The position numbers and the translations under genes are program-made. DNA of 64,000 nucleotides from JAGZEG01 sp963930185 (GTDB lineage: Bacteria; Actinomycetota; Coriobacteriia; Coriobacteriales; UMGS124), in contig CAWVLT010000016.1 of assembly GCA_963930185.1 (NCBI GenBank), positions 139,686-203,685 of the forward strand, in the 5' to 3' direction. How positions within the stretch are numbered: the first letter of the stretch is position 1; the number at the start of each line of letters is the position of its first letter. Shown here piece after piece: positions 56,488 to 64,000 of the stretch. The notes below the pieces were generated by a model that was not told the origin of the DNA, did not search any database, and was given only the letters and a program-made list of their open reading frames with translations.

Positions 56488-56527
56488 TTACCCTACAATT
56501 ATCTCAGCAATAATAAATGTAGGGTAA
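56488..56527. promoter_or_regulatory. Inverted-repeat operator before the nucleotidyltransferase module
   Basis: TTACCCTACA (56488-56497) and TGTAGGGTAA (56518-56527) are perfect arms 20 bases apart, ending 12 bases before the first start codon. The same TACCCTACA/TGTAGGGTA word forms the outer part of the palindrome at 5891-5938, and CGTAGGGTA recurs at the end of this module (about 57484). Probably an autoregulatory site. Confidence 0.6.
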
Positions 56528-56539
56528 GGCGGCGCAGGG

Positions 56540-56851
56540 ATGTCAGTCTTGGAAGAAATGCTTGAAGAGGAGTACGAGCGCTCTCTCCGTCTCAGTCGCC
56601 ACATCGAGATAGAGCTCGCAACATTGCCAAAGGGCAGCGTGCGCGTGCGAGAAATTCGCGGACGGGAGTATTACTATCTCAATCATCGCGAAGGGAACAA
56701 AGTAAAGTCTGACTATATCCCCGCGTCAGAGATCGACTCCGTACAGCACAAGATCGCCCGTCGCAAAGAGCTCAAGGCTGCGCTCAGGGAACAAGAGCAC
56801 TCACGCAAACAGATCGAACGCGCACTGGGAAGAAGGCCTGATGTTAACTGA
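56540..56851 (+). CDS. Small conserved protein paired with a nucleotidyltransferase
   Basis: A 103-residue protein, not assigned to a characterised family. The N-terminal half is helical and acidic; the middle GREYYYLNHREGNKVKSDYI is a short Tyr/Lys-rich strand region; the C-terminal half is a charged helix (RRKELKAALREQEHSRKQIE) suggestive of coiled-coil pairing. Similar small proteins are seen next to nucleotidyltransferase-fold genes, so it may be the antitoxin or partner of the overlapping downstream gene. CAGGG precedes the ATG. Confidence 0.7.
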   Translation: MSVLEEMLEEEYERSLRLSRHIEIELATLPKGSVRVREIRGREYYYLNHREGNKVKSDYIPASEIDSVQHKIARRKELKAALREQEHSRKQIERALGRRPDVN

Positions 56852-57488
56852 CCAGCAAAAGGCTTTCTCCAGAGTACTTGACCTTGTCGAGGAAGCAGGC
56901 TGCATGCCCCACGTAGTTCTGATAGGCTCATGGGCTGAGTTTGCCTACCGTGAAGCAGGTTTGCTCAAAGGATTCGATCCCAACATCAGGACGATGGACG
57001 TTGATTTCCTTATTCGGAATCTTCGTCGACCCAGTCCCGCCGCAAGTCTTGCATCACTTGCTCGCGAAAAGGGCTTCCTCGTGGAATCCGATACGCTCAA
57101 CGGTACAACAAAACTATTTGACACATCAGGACTCGAAGTCGAGTTCCTTATCGGCAAGATGGGCGCCGGCGTGGAACCCGCGCTCAAAACGAACGTCGGC
57201 GTGACAGCCCAAACACTTCGGCATCTGGACATTCTCTCGGGCAATTCAATCGATATCCCCTGCCTTGGACACCTAGTTCGCGTACCAACCCCCGAAGCCT
57301 ACGCAGTACACAAGATGGTCATCAACACCCAACGCGGAAACAAAGCAGAGAAGGACGCACGGGCAGTTCTCGGAATCTGGTCATTTCTCACCGAGGAAAG
57401 GCTCGTGGGCGTACTCGCCAGTCTTACCAAACGCGAACGCGCTGCAGCCAGCAAATTTATGACAGATCACAACCTATGCCTATCGTAG
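56841..57488 (+). CDS. Nucleotidyltransferase-fold protein (GSU2403/AbiEii-like)
   Basis: A 215-residue protein with the nucleotidyltransferase signature: VVLIGSWAEFAYREAG (the Gly-Ser helix), followed by RTMDVDFLI with the two metal-binding aspartates and a later strand with Glu (LEVEFLI). A helical C-terminal part follows (EAYAVHKMVIN, then RAVLGIWSFL), as in GSU2403-type and AbiEii-like proteins, several of which are toxins that modify tRNA or other targets. It overlaps the small gene before it by eleven bases. Base composition is lower in GC than its neighbours. Toxin activity is inferred from family and layout only. Confidence 0.78.
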   Translation: MLTDQQKAFSRVLDLVEEAGCMPHVVLIGSWAEFAYREAGLLKGFDPNIRTMDVDFLIRNLRRPSPAASLASLAREKGFLVESDTLNGTTKLFDTSGLEVEFLIGKMGAGVEPALKTNVGVTAQTLRHLDILSGNSIDIPCLGHLVRVPTPEAYAVHKMVINTQRGNKAEKDARAVLGIWSFLTEERLVGVLASLTKRERAAASKFMTDHNLCLS

Positions 57489-57512
57489 GGTAGCTCCTTG
57501 GCACCTACCTCT

Positions 57513-57550
57513 AGCCAGAAAGGCGCCCGCCAATCAGATGACGGGCGCCT
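57513..57550 (-). terminator. Intrinsic terminator of the flavoprotein at 57584
   Basis: On the minus strand AGGCGCCCG pairs with CGGGCGCCT around a twelve-base loop, followed by TTTCTGGCT. It may also serve the convergent module ending at 57488. Confidence 0.7.
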
Positions 57551-57583
57551 GGGGTGAAACCAAACCGTATCTAGTTTACCAGC

Positions 57584-59215
57584 CTAACACCAAGGCTCCT
57601 CGGCGGCGGCGTTAACACCGGCACCACGGGAGTAGATGCACTCGGCAACGTTGCCCGAGCCCTGATACAGCCAGGTGTACATGGAGCCGAACTCGCCGCC
57701 GGCGTACAGGCGCGGGATGACCTCGTCGTCGTAGTTGAGCACCTGGTACTTCTCGTTGCGGACGGGGCCGCCCTGGGTGTTGATGAGACCCAAGCCCATC
57801 TCGTAGCCGTAGAACGGGCCGGTCTCGACGGGGGTCAGCACCAGATCGCGGCCAAACTCATCCTCGCCGGAGGCGCAGCCCTCGTTGTAGCGCGCCACCT
57901 GATCGGCGAGGCCGGTCGGATCGATGCCCAGCTTCTCGGCAAGCTCCTCGAGCGTGTCGGCCTTGACGATCCAGCCCTTCTCGATCTCGGCCTGGTTATC
58001 TTGGCTCCACGTGTACCAGTCGTGCAGGTGAGACCAATAGTGAACGGCACCGTCGGCCGAGGCGTTGCACATGGGGCCGGCGTCGATGCGCGTCTGGTCG
58101 CAGATGTAGAACATGGGCAGGTTGGTGTAGGACAGCGTCTCCATGCTGAAGGCAAGCTCGGGGATCTGGGACTTCTCGTGCAGCGGACGAATGATGAAGT
58201 CACTCATTGACGCGATGGGCGAGGCGCTCTCGGCAACGAAGCGCTTGCCCTCCTTGTTCACCATGATGGCGTGGTCCCAGCTCTGCGTGCCGATGAAGTC
58301 GAAGCCCTGGCAGACACCGACCTCCTCGGAGGCAGCCTTGTTGCAGTGGCAGCCCCACTCGACCGAGCCAAAGCCGCGCAGCTTGGCACCGATCTCGTTG
58401 ATCATCTTGATGCCGTCGCCGGTGTTGTACGGCGAGCCGCAGGGGTAGATGGGCACGTTCGGCGGATAGTACGCCGTCAGCATCTCGGGGTTGTTCTCAA
58501 AGCCGCCGAGCGTGAGCACCACGCCCCTGCGGGCAAGGACGTTGACGGGATTGCCCTCGGCATCCATGGCCAGGACGCCAAAGACCTCCTTGGTGGTGGG
58601 GTCGAAGATGAGCTTGACGCCGGGCGTCTCGTAGTGGATCTCGATGTTCTCGTTGGCGTCACAGATGCCCTTGAGCCACTGGAAGAACCCATAGCCAGCA
58701 CCCGCGCCGCTCATGGTGCCGTTCCAGCCGTGCGCGTACTCGTTGGCGGCGTACATGGATCCGCCGCCCTCCTCGTTGAAGGTCACCGCGCCGTCGAAGG
58801 CATGGTCCTCAAGCCATTGCGGGGTGGCAAGGCTCTCGTCCACAAAGCCACGCAGCTCCTCGTCATTGGTGCCCACGGTAGGCATCTGGAACTTGAGGAA
58901 GTTGAAGGCCATCTCGGGATCATCGGGGTTGGCAAGGATGCCGCTACCACCCGCCACGGAGAAGTTGCCGCCGCAGTCCTGTTCGTCGGCCTTTTCGAGC
59001 ACGATGACCTTTGCACCCGCCTCGCCGGCCGCGATCGCGGCGCTGGCGCCAGAGCCACCAAAGCCGACTACGACGACATCCGCCTCGAGATCCCAGGTCT
59101 CGGGAACCGCCGCGGACTCCGCATATGCCTTCCTGCCATTTGCGGCAATGAACGCCGTGCTGGCCGCAAGCGCCGATGCCGCCACGAAGCCCCTACGCGT
59201 CACGCTGGTTTCCAT
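57584..59215 (-). CDS. Tat-exported FAD-dependent oxidoreductase
   Basis: A 543-residue flavoprotein. The Tat motif VTRRGFVAA is at about residues 5-13, and the signal ends KAYAESA. The Rossmann motif VVVVGFGGSGASAAIAAGEAG and the ADP-binding VIVLEKADEQDCGG follow. The C-terminal FAD loop is LYAGGEFGSMYTWLYQGSGN. No FMN domain is present. The active-site region (CDQTRIDAGPMCNASADG) differs from the other flavoproteins in the window, implying another substrate. AAGGGA lies seven bases before the ATG at 59215. It diverges from a LysR gene, not a LuxR gene as the others do. Confidence 0.87.
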   Translation of the reverse strand: METSVTRRGFVAASALAASTAFIAANGRKAYAESAAVPETWDLEADVVVVGFGGSGASAAIAAGEAGAKVIVLEKADEQDCGGNFSVAGGSGILANPDDPEMAFNFLKFQMPTVGTNDEELRGFVDESLATPQWLEDHAFDGAVTFNEEGGGSMYAANEYAHGWNGTMSGAGAGYGFFQWLKGICDANENIEIHYETPGVKLIFDPTTKEVFGVLAMDAEGNPVNVLARRGVVLTLGGFENNPEMLTAYYPPNVPIYPCGSPYNTGDGIKMINEIGAKLRGFGSVEWGCHCNKAASEEVGVCQGFDFIGTQSWDHAIMVNKEGKRFVAESASPIASMSDFIIRPLHEKSQIPELAFSMETLSYTNLPMFYICDQTRIDAGPMCNASADGAVHYWSHLHDWYTWSQDNQAEIEKGWIVKADTLEELAEKLGIDPTGLADQVARYNEGCASGEDEFGRDLVLTPVETGPFYGYEMGLGLINTQGGPVRNEKYQVLNYDDEVIPRLYAGGEFGSMYTWLYQGSGNVAECIYSRGAGVNAAAEEPWC

Positions 59216-59331
59216 GCGCAATCCCTTCTCTTAGGGCGTGACCTTGTGATTCACGCCGTCTGCACAGACCATAGCGCACACGTTCGTGCTAGGGGAAATT
59301 CGATTTTTGCGCCAAGGGTTGCACGTTCGGA

Positions 59332-59400
59332 ATCGCAGCGATGCGCAACCGTGCCAGGCCATTGGCCACATGCATCGCCGCGATGTACATCGCGTATAAT
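59332..59400. promoter_or_regulatory. LysR/flavoprotein divergent operator and promoter
   Basis: ATCGCAGCGAT (59332-59342) and ATCGCCGCGAT (59374-59384) are related 11-base near-palindromes exactly 42 bases apart. The second overlaps a perfect 16-base palindrome (CGCGATGTACATCGCG, 59379-59394), which abuts a TATAAT box (59395-59400) for the LysR gene. This is the usual layout for a LysR regulator that binds two sites and represses itself. Confidence 0.6.
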
Positions 59401-59509
59401 CCAATCGTCGACACCTCACCAGATGGGTGACCGAGCGTTTGCATGCACCTGTCTGGCATTGGTGGCAGCAGCACAAGTGAGGGCCGAAACGCTCACTCAA
59501 GGGGGATTC

Positions 59510-60436
59510 ATGGACATCAGTTACTTCTGGGAATTCGGAATGGTTGCAAAGCATGGCAACCTCTCAGAGGCAGCTCGCGAATTGAACATGACAGAGTCAG
59601 TCCTAAGTCGCCACATCAAGGCCCTGGAGGCAGAGCTGGGTTTCGAGCTGTACGACCGCTCGACAAGTCCCATGCGTCTCACTGCGCTGGGCGAGCTCTT
59701 TTTGCCACTTGCCGCGGACGTAGGCTGTGCCTGGAATCGCATACAGGCATTTTGCGCTAAGTACCGCGGGCAAAATCTCGATATCGTGCGCGTTCGCGGC
59801 GTCATGGACGGCGTGACGCTGCCGATTCTACGAGACGCTCGTGCCGCGCTCGAAGAGGAAAACGCACATCTGCGCGTCAAGTTCATCCCCCAGCAGTTCC
59901 AGACGCCCTTTTCCGACATCCGCGAGGACAAGCTCGACATAGCCGTCGAGCCGCTGTCCAATCTCATTGACACGCACGACCTCTCCTGGTTCCACCTGGC
60001 ATACGAGAGACCCACCATTGTCCTTGAAGCCAGGCATTCTTTCGCAGGCCGCAAGTCATTCGGCCCCGACGACCTGACGGACCTTAAGTTCACCTCGCTG
60101 CGGTCGAACCGAGACAACGCCATGCGCAAGCACCTGCAGGGTATCTGCGGGCGACACGGCCTTGTAGGCGACGTTCCCAAAAGCCTCACGACATCGCCCG
60201 TCGACTCGTATGAGGAGCTCTTCCTTGAGGGCCTGGGCGAATATGTCATCATGCTGCCGGAAACCCTGGCCGCACGCTATACCAAGGAGTTCTCGGACGA
60301 TTACGTGATACGCCCGTTCATCGGCCAAGACGTCGACTATGACTGGTGCGTGTTCTACCGTGACGACGCGCCGCGACACGTCAAGGCGTACCTCGAAGAG
60401 CTCAGGAAGCGCGCGAACGAACTGCCTAGTGATTAG
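59510..60436 (+). CDS. LysR-family transcriptional regulator
   Basis: A 308-residue LysR protein. The N-terminal winged HTH (DISYFWEFGMVAKHGNLSEAARELNMTESVLSRHIKALE) is intact; the effector domain runs from about residue 90, with VRVRGVMDGVTLPIL and the DIAVEPLSN and VIMLPETLAA stretches. It begins at ATG 59510 after AAGGGGG; a longer open frame extends far upstream but is antisense to the flavoprotein. Divergent placement suggests it controls the flavoprotein at 57584-59215. The WFHLAYERPTIVLEARHSF segment is typical of substrate-sensing LysR proteins; the ligand is unknown. Confidence 0.88.
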   Translation: MDISYFWEFGMVAKHGNLSEAARELNMTESVLSRHIKALEAELGFELYDRSTSPMRLTALGELFLPLAADVGCAWNRIQAFCAKYRGQNLDIVRVRGVMDGVTLPILRDARAALEEENAHLRVKFIPQQFQTPFSDIREDKLDIAVEPLSNLIDTHDLSWFHLAYERPTIVLEARHSFAGRKSFGPDDLTDLKFTSLRSNRDNAMRKHLQGICGRHGLVGDVPKSLTTSPVDSYEELFLEGLGEYVIMLPETLAARYTKEFSDDYVIRPFIGQDVDYDWCVFYRDDAPRHVKAYLEELRKRANELPSD

Positions 60437-60646
60437 TCCGGATTCCAATAGCCGGCTCGCAAAACGCGGCGATGGGCCTTCCGGCTGTCTGCCTCTCCCT
60501 TCTTTAGCGCCCCAGTTGCCCCCCATGTCGTGGAGCAGGGCATGATGGCACCTCGGAAGCCTCAGAGAGCCCTAAAGAAGGCGACGTTGATGGACATCCC
60601 AGAAAATCGACACGCACTTCATGAAATCCTATGCTAGAATAGATGC

Positions 60647-60736
60647 CAGACGAAGCCCGTGGTTTGGTTAACCGGTTGGCGGGCGACGCCCTGTGCTGCT
60701 AGCCTAACCTCCGACAGAAAGGCTAGCAGCTTTTTT
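60647..60736 (+). ncRNA. Candidate small RNA with its own promoter and terminator
   Basis: An extended -10 (TATGCTAGAAT, 60630-60640) precedes about 90 bases that fold into two hairpins. GCCCG and CGGGC enclose a GGTT/AACC pair, then the terminator stem at 60695-60730 follows with TTTTTT. There is no start codon with a ribosome site inside and no same-strand gene after it. It could instead be the 3' end of the LysR transcript. It was not matched to a known RNA family. Confidence 0.4.
60695..60736 (+). terminator. Strong intrinsic terminator
   Basis: GCTGCTAGCC (60695-60704) pairs perfectly with GGCTAGCAGC (60721-60730), followed directly by TTTTTT. It ends the candidate small RNA or the LysR transcript. 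Confidence 0.9.
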
Positions 60737-60753
60737 CATCTCTGGACCTCCTA

Positions 60754-62349
60754 TCACCCCTCGTGCAGCCGCCTTGACTGCTCGGCCAGCTCGACCAGCT
60801 CCTTCTTGCTGTGGATGCCTAGCTTCCCGTAGGCACCCTTGGTGTGCCAGCGCACTGTGTTGAGCGAGATGTTCAGGCGCTCGCCAACCTGAGAGAGCGT
60901 ATAGCCATGCAGAAGGAGACCCACGATCTGCTCCTCGCGTGCCGACAGACCGAAGGCCGCAAGCCAGTCGGCCTGCGATTCGCCGTTCGGGTCGCCTCGC
61001 AATGGGGACGACGCAGCACCACGCCTCCCCGCAGCGTCAGCATCACCTGCGCCGAAACCACCTGCACTAGCGCCAGCCCCGGCGTCGGAACCGGCGCCAG
61101 CCGTCGCACGCAGCCGAATCGGGTAACGGTTTATGAGGATGACCGTATAGAGGATGAGCGCCAGTGCCATCAGAAACGAGAGCGCCACGGTCAGAGGCGT
61201 GGCGGCCTCACCGCTGAACCCCGGGAGCACGAGACGAACCAGGCCGCTGAGGAAGTCCGTCCTCATGAGCACGATGACCCCCAGGCCAAAGGTCGTCACG
61301 CGAGGGAGGTCGCCACGCCATGCGAGGCCAGAGGCAAAGATCCAGGCGAACATCATGAGGCAGTCCTGCGTGGCGCGCATGAAGCTGACCGACGTCGCCT
61401 CGTCGACGAAAGCAAACGACGAATAGCCAAGCAGCCCCAAAAAGATGACGACGGCGTAAAGCGGCCAGAACTGGTCGGGGTCATCGCTCTTGAACATGAA
61501 CACCAGCACGCAGAACGCAACGGCGACCGCCAAAAACATCGGGAGCCTGAACACGTTGGTCGTGTAGAGCACAAGCGCGTCCTGGCTCGGGGCGATGACC
61601 AGGCCTGTCACCGTGCATATGAGGCTGCAGGCAACGAGCAGCCACAGGATGGCGAGGGGAACGCCCTGCACGGCCCTGCGAAAGTGAGAGCCAAACCCCT
61701 CGCCGGCGGTGCGTGCGCCACGACCTACGAGAGAAGGCTGGTCGGGCACCGTCCTGATGCATGCGAGGAGCAGGCCTCCGCACACGAGCGGCGCAAGAAC
61801 CGCAAGCCACTGCGTCACAGCCGACGGAGCGCCGTTGAGGGCTACGGTCGCCACCCCATAGAGGGCAAAGGCGCCTGAGACGTAGACGACCGCTCGGCGC
61901 GGCCGGATGGAACAGGTATAGACGCCCCACCCAAGCAGCAGGACGGCCGAGCCGGCGCCATGTAGGATGCGCCCGATCCCAAAGAGCGCGCTCGTCGGGT
62001 CAAACGCAATCGACACCACGCCGCAGGCCACCATGACCACCGTGGACGCGGCGATGAAGGCTCGCCTCGCCCGATTGGAGACCGCAGCCACCAGCGAGAT
62101 GACGACGCACGCCACGGTCACCGCAAGCTGCACGAGCCGCGAGAGCGCATAGGCATCGACCGCCGTCGTGGTAAACTCGTTGCCATAGACGGTGTAGGCG
62201 GTCAGCCGAAACGCGAGGATGCCCAGGAAGGGAAGGGGCGACCACGGAACGTCGCGCGTCATGCGACGAGGCGACGCGTCGGCAGCGACGCCTCCGCCCT
62301 CGCCGGCGACCCCGTCGCGCGATGTGGTCCTCTTCGCATAATCAGCCAT
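60754..62349 (-). CDS. Membrane-spanning LuxR-family transcriptional regulator
   Basis: A 531-residue regulator. A short, charged N-terminus precedes about twelve membrane segments (from WSPLPFLGILAFRLTAYTVY). A long Gly/Ala/Asp-rich linker then leads to the C-terminal LuxR HTH (LSAREEQIVGLLLHGYTLSQ to KLGIHSKKELVELAE). The linker is longer and more repetitive than in the other copies. The ATG at 62349 is preceded by GGGAGGG; an in-frame start at 62376 lacks one. It is divergent from the Tat-exported reductase at 62658 and is its probable regulator. Confidence 0.87.
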   Translation of the reverse strand: MADYAKRTTSRDGVAGEGGGVAADASPRRMTRDVPWSPLPFLGILAFRLTAYTVYGNEFTTTAVDAYALSRLVQLAVTVACVVISLVAAVSNRARRAFIAASTVVMVACGVVSIAFDPTSALFGIGRILHGAGSAVLLLGWGVYTCSIRPRRAVVYVSGAFALYGVATVALNGAPSAVTQWLAVLAPLVCGGLLLACIRTVPDQPSLVGRGARTAGEGFGSHFRRAVQGVPLAILWLLVACSLICTVTGLVIAPSQDALVLYTTNVFRLPMFLAVAVAFCVLVFMFKSDDPDQFWPLYAVVIFLGLLGYSSFAFVDEATSVSFMRATQDCLMMFAWIFASGLAWRGDLPRVTTFGLGVIVLMRTDFLSGLVRLVLPGFSGEAATPLTVALSFLMALALILYTVILINRYPIRLRATAGAGSDAGAGASAGGFGAGDADAAGRRGAASSPLRGDPNGESQADWLAAFGLSAREEQIVGLLLHGYTLSQVGERLNISLNTVRWHTKGAYGKLGIHSKKELVELAEQSRRLHEG

Positions 62350-62657
62350 CCCCAACCCTCCCCTCCCCACCGGCAACGCATCTCAACGCGGCGCCCCAGC
62401 ATCGCAGGACCCGCATGCGTCACGCAAAGCATAGCGCACACGCGGCCGCCGTGCCGTCCGGAAGCAGATATCGCGCCCGGAATCTGGACGTACTAGCAAC
62501 TGCGCGGGCAACCGCGTCGGACAATTAGGCCGACACGGCCAAAACGACATGCCCACATCAATGATGTAGGGGTTCTGCCACGCCTTTTGTGTATGGTTGG
62601 TCAGGTAGCGCGAGCAAAGAGGGATCGCGCACAAGACACCGAAAGAGGGAGGAAGAC
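62350..62657. promoter_or_regulatory. Divergent region between LuxR regulator and reductase
   Basis: A 13-base palindrome ACATCA-A-TGATGT (62555-62567) lies about 90 bases before the reductase start, and GTCGG/CCGAC arms occur about 35 bases earlier. These are candidate operator sites; no clear -10/-35 pair was seen. No gene is present. Confidence 0.4.
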
Positions 62658-64000
62658 ATGGATCAGCACGCACGCTCCACCATGACTCGTCGCGCCTTCG
62701 TCGGCACCGCCGGCGCCGCAGTCGGCGCAGCCGTGGCAAGCAGCGTCGTCACCGGCGCCATCGCCGAGGAGGCCGCCGAGTCCGCCGAGACCGAGGCTGC
62801 CGCGCCTGCCGAGGATGACGGCCTCATCGCCAGCGCCCGCCTCAACCCGCAGGACTACGACTTCCGCTCCAACTCGATCACCGACTTCACGCAGACCACG
62901 ATGTTCTCGCCGTGGAAGTTCGGCTCCATCGAGCTGCCCAACCGCTTTGTGAAGTCGGCCGCCGGCTCCGACACCGGTAGCAACCCCGAGGAGTGCGTGG
63001 CCTACTACCGCGCCTTCGCCCATGGCGGCGTCCCCATGGTGTGGGTCGAAGACTTCGTCGACAAGTACGAGCACTTCCCGCATGCCCGTGGTGTCGCAAT
63101 CGAGGACTCCCCGCTCGAGGAGATCGCCAAGGCGATCCACGAGGAGGGCGGCTACGTCGGCTATCAGATCTCGTGCATGGGCTACACGTTCAGCGGCACC
63201 CCGCAGCTCGACAACGGCTCGTTTGCTTCCTCGGTCGCAGGTGACATGTCGCTCGACGAGATCCACCTGCTCCAGCAGGACTCCGCCGCCTTCGCCAAGA
63301 AGCTGCAGGACATCGGCTTTGACGCCGTCGAGATCAACGCCGCCGGCAACAACATCGGCCAGTCGTTCTTCTCGCGCATGCGCAACGCCCGTGAGGACGA
63401 GTACGGCCCCCAGAGCCTCGAGAACCGCGCTCGCTTCGTCTGCGAGATGGTCCAGGCCATCAAGGAGCAGTGCGGCGAGGACTTCCCGGTGCAGGTCCTG
63501 CTCAACGGCATCGAGGAGAACGACCAGAACCTGGGCGACAGCACGCTCATGACCACGGTGGAGGAGAACCTCGAGATCGCCAAGTACCTCGAGGCCGCCG
63601 GCGTCAACTCCCTGCACGTGCGCCTGGGGCCCCTGGGCATGCACGTGTGCCAGTTCGCCAGCGACCTGTACTTCACCGGTTACGGCATCGAGGGCACCAC
63701 GGCCTACGGCACGCAGTATGACTTCTCGCAGCACTGGCAGGGCAAGCTGATGGCCAACCACGGCGGCGCCGGCCTCATGCTCAACGTGGCCAAGGAGTTC
63801 AAGAACGCCGTGTCCATCCCCGTGGGCAGCGTCACCTACAACGACCCCGCCATGGCCCCCGACTTCTTCGAGGGTGCGCTCAACGACGGCATGGCCGACT
63901 TCTTCCTGATGACCCGCCCGCTCACCGTGGACCCCGACTACGTCAACAAGCTGCGCGAGGGCCGCATCGACGAGATCGCCCCGTGCACCCGCTGCATGCA
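62658..64000 (+). CDS. Tat-exported old-yellow-enzyme/NADH:flavin oxidoreductase (partial at window end)
   Basis: At least 447 residues are visible before the window ends. The Tat motif TRRAFVGT lies at about residues 10-17; an acidic Ala/Glu linker follows the cleavage region. The TIM-barrel of the old-yellow-enzyme family then begins: LPNRFVKSAAGSDTG, FDAVEINAAGNNIGQSFFS, and the hallmark AREDEYGPQSLENRARF. Near the cut, CTRCM starts the cysteine cluster that binds a 4Fe-4S group in 2,4-dienoyl-CoA-reductase-like enzymes, so a C-terminal FAD/NAD domain may follow. Export of this family by Tat is uncommon. GGGAGGAAG precedes the ATG. The reduced substrate is unknown. Confidence 0.85.
   Translation, partial: MDQHARSTMTRRAFVGTAGAAVGAAVASSVVTGAIAEEAAESAETEAAAPAEDDGLIASARLNPQDYDFRSNSITDFTQTTMFSPWKFGSIELPNRFVKSAAGSDTGSNPEECVAYYRAFAHGGVPMVWVEDFVDKYEHFPHARGVAIEDSPLEEIAKAIHEEGGYVGYQISCMGYTFSGTPQLDNGSFASSVAGDMSLDEIHLLQQDSAAFAKKLQDIGFDAVEINAAGNNIGQSFFSRMRNAREDEYGPQSLENRARFVCEMVQAIKEQCGEDFPVQVLLNGIEENDQNLGDSTLMTTVEENLEIAKYLEAAGVNSLHVRLGPLGMHVCQFASDLYFTGYGIEGTTAYGTQYDFSQHWQGKLMANHGGAGLMLNVAKEFKNAVSIPVGSVTYNDPAMAPDFFEGALNDGMADFFLMTRPLTVDPDYVNKLREGRIDEIAPCTRCM

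Larger units (their letters stand above)
60437..60753. other. Intergenic region with a putative small RNA
   Basis: A 317-base gap between convergent genes. The stretch 60437-60600 shows nothing; a promoter-like box, paired segments and a strong terminator follow (60632-60736, annotated separately). No coding frame is supported. Confidence 0.5.

Noticed and set aside
58271..59509. A long N-terminal extension of the LysR protein
   Set aside because: The frame is open far upstream, but that part is antisense to the flavoprotein gene. The LysR HTH starts at the ATG at 59510, which has its own ribosome site and promoter.

Overview
The window is high-GC chromosomal DNA, most likely from a Coriobacteriia member of the Eggerthellaceae type (inferred). 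The evidence is repeated pairing of Tat-exported FAD/FMN oxidoreductases with membrane-spanning LuxR-type regulators, an arrangement known from Eggerthella and relatives. Tat-exported peptide-binding proteins and clostridial/actinobacterial-style ABC exporters are also present. No rRNA, tRNA, CRISPR array, transposase or phage gene was recognised.

Layout. 236-4272: a MacB/FtsX-type ABC transporter pair. 4452-5882: a solitary AAA ATPase behind a perfect 48-bp palindrome. 5913-21146: a flavoprotein/regulator region with three intact Tat flavoproteins (7885, 10723, 19626), three intact membrane LuxR regulators (5913, 12649, 17672) and one decayed regulator-flavoprotein pair fused by deletion (14387-17466). 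21334-24934: two near-duplicate Tat-exported peptide-binding proteins. 25503-28132: a lipase/glycerol kinase operon. 28215-30542: an accessory ATPase and an acyltransferase. 31083-43910: a peptide uptake and digestion island with dppBCDF-like transporter genes, two more binding proteins and three M14-type carboxypeptidases without signal peptides. 44239-45585: a MATE transporter. 46469-51125: a MarR regulator with a heterodimeric ABC exporter. 51350-52321: a lipid kinase. 52516-53122: a toxin-antitoxin module. 53424-56458: a DUF2974 protein, a LuxR relic and a further membrane LuxR gene. 56540-57488: a nucleotidyltransferase-type two-gene module. 57584-64000: a Tat flavoprotein with a divergent LysR regulator, a candidate small RNA, and a membrane LuxR gene divergent from a Tat-exported old-yellow-enzyme-type reductase cut by the window end.

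How the genes may work together (inference). The cell appears to import peptides, trim them with cytoplasmic carboxypeptidases, and reduce several different organic acceptors outside the membrane with dedicated Tat flavoenzymes, each under its own regulator. No cytochrome partner for the flavoenzymes is in the window. Intergenic DNA carries several kinds of long inverted-repeat elements. Two copies of one 241-bp element, with compensatory changes in the arms, bracket one peptidase/binding-protein cassette in direct orientation.
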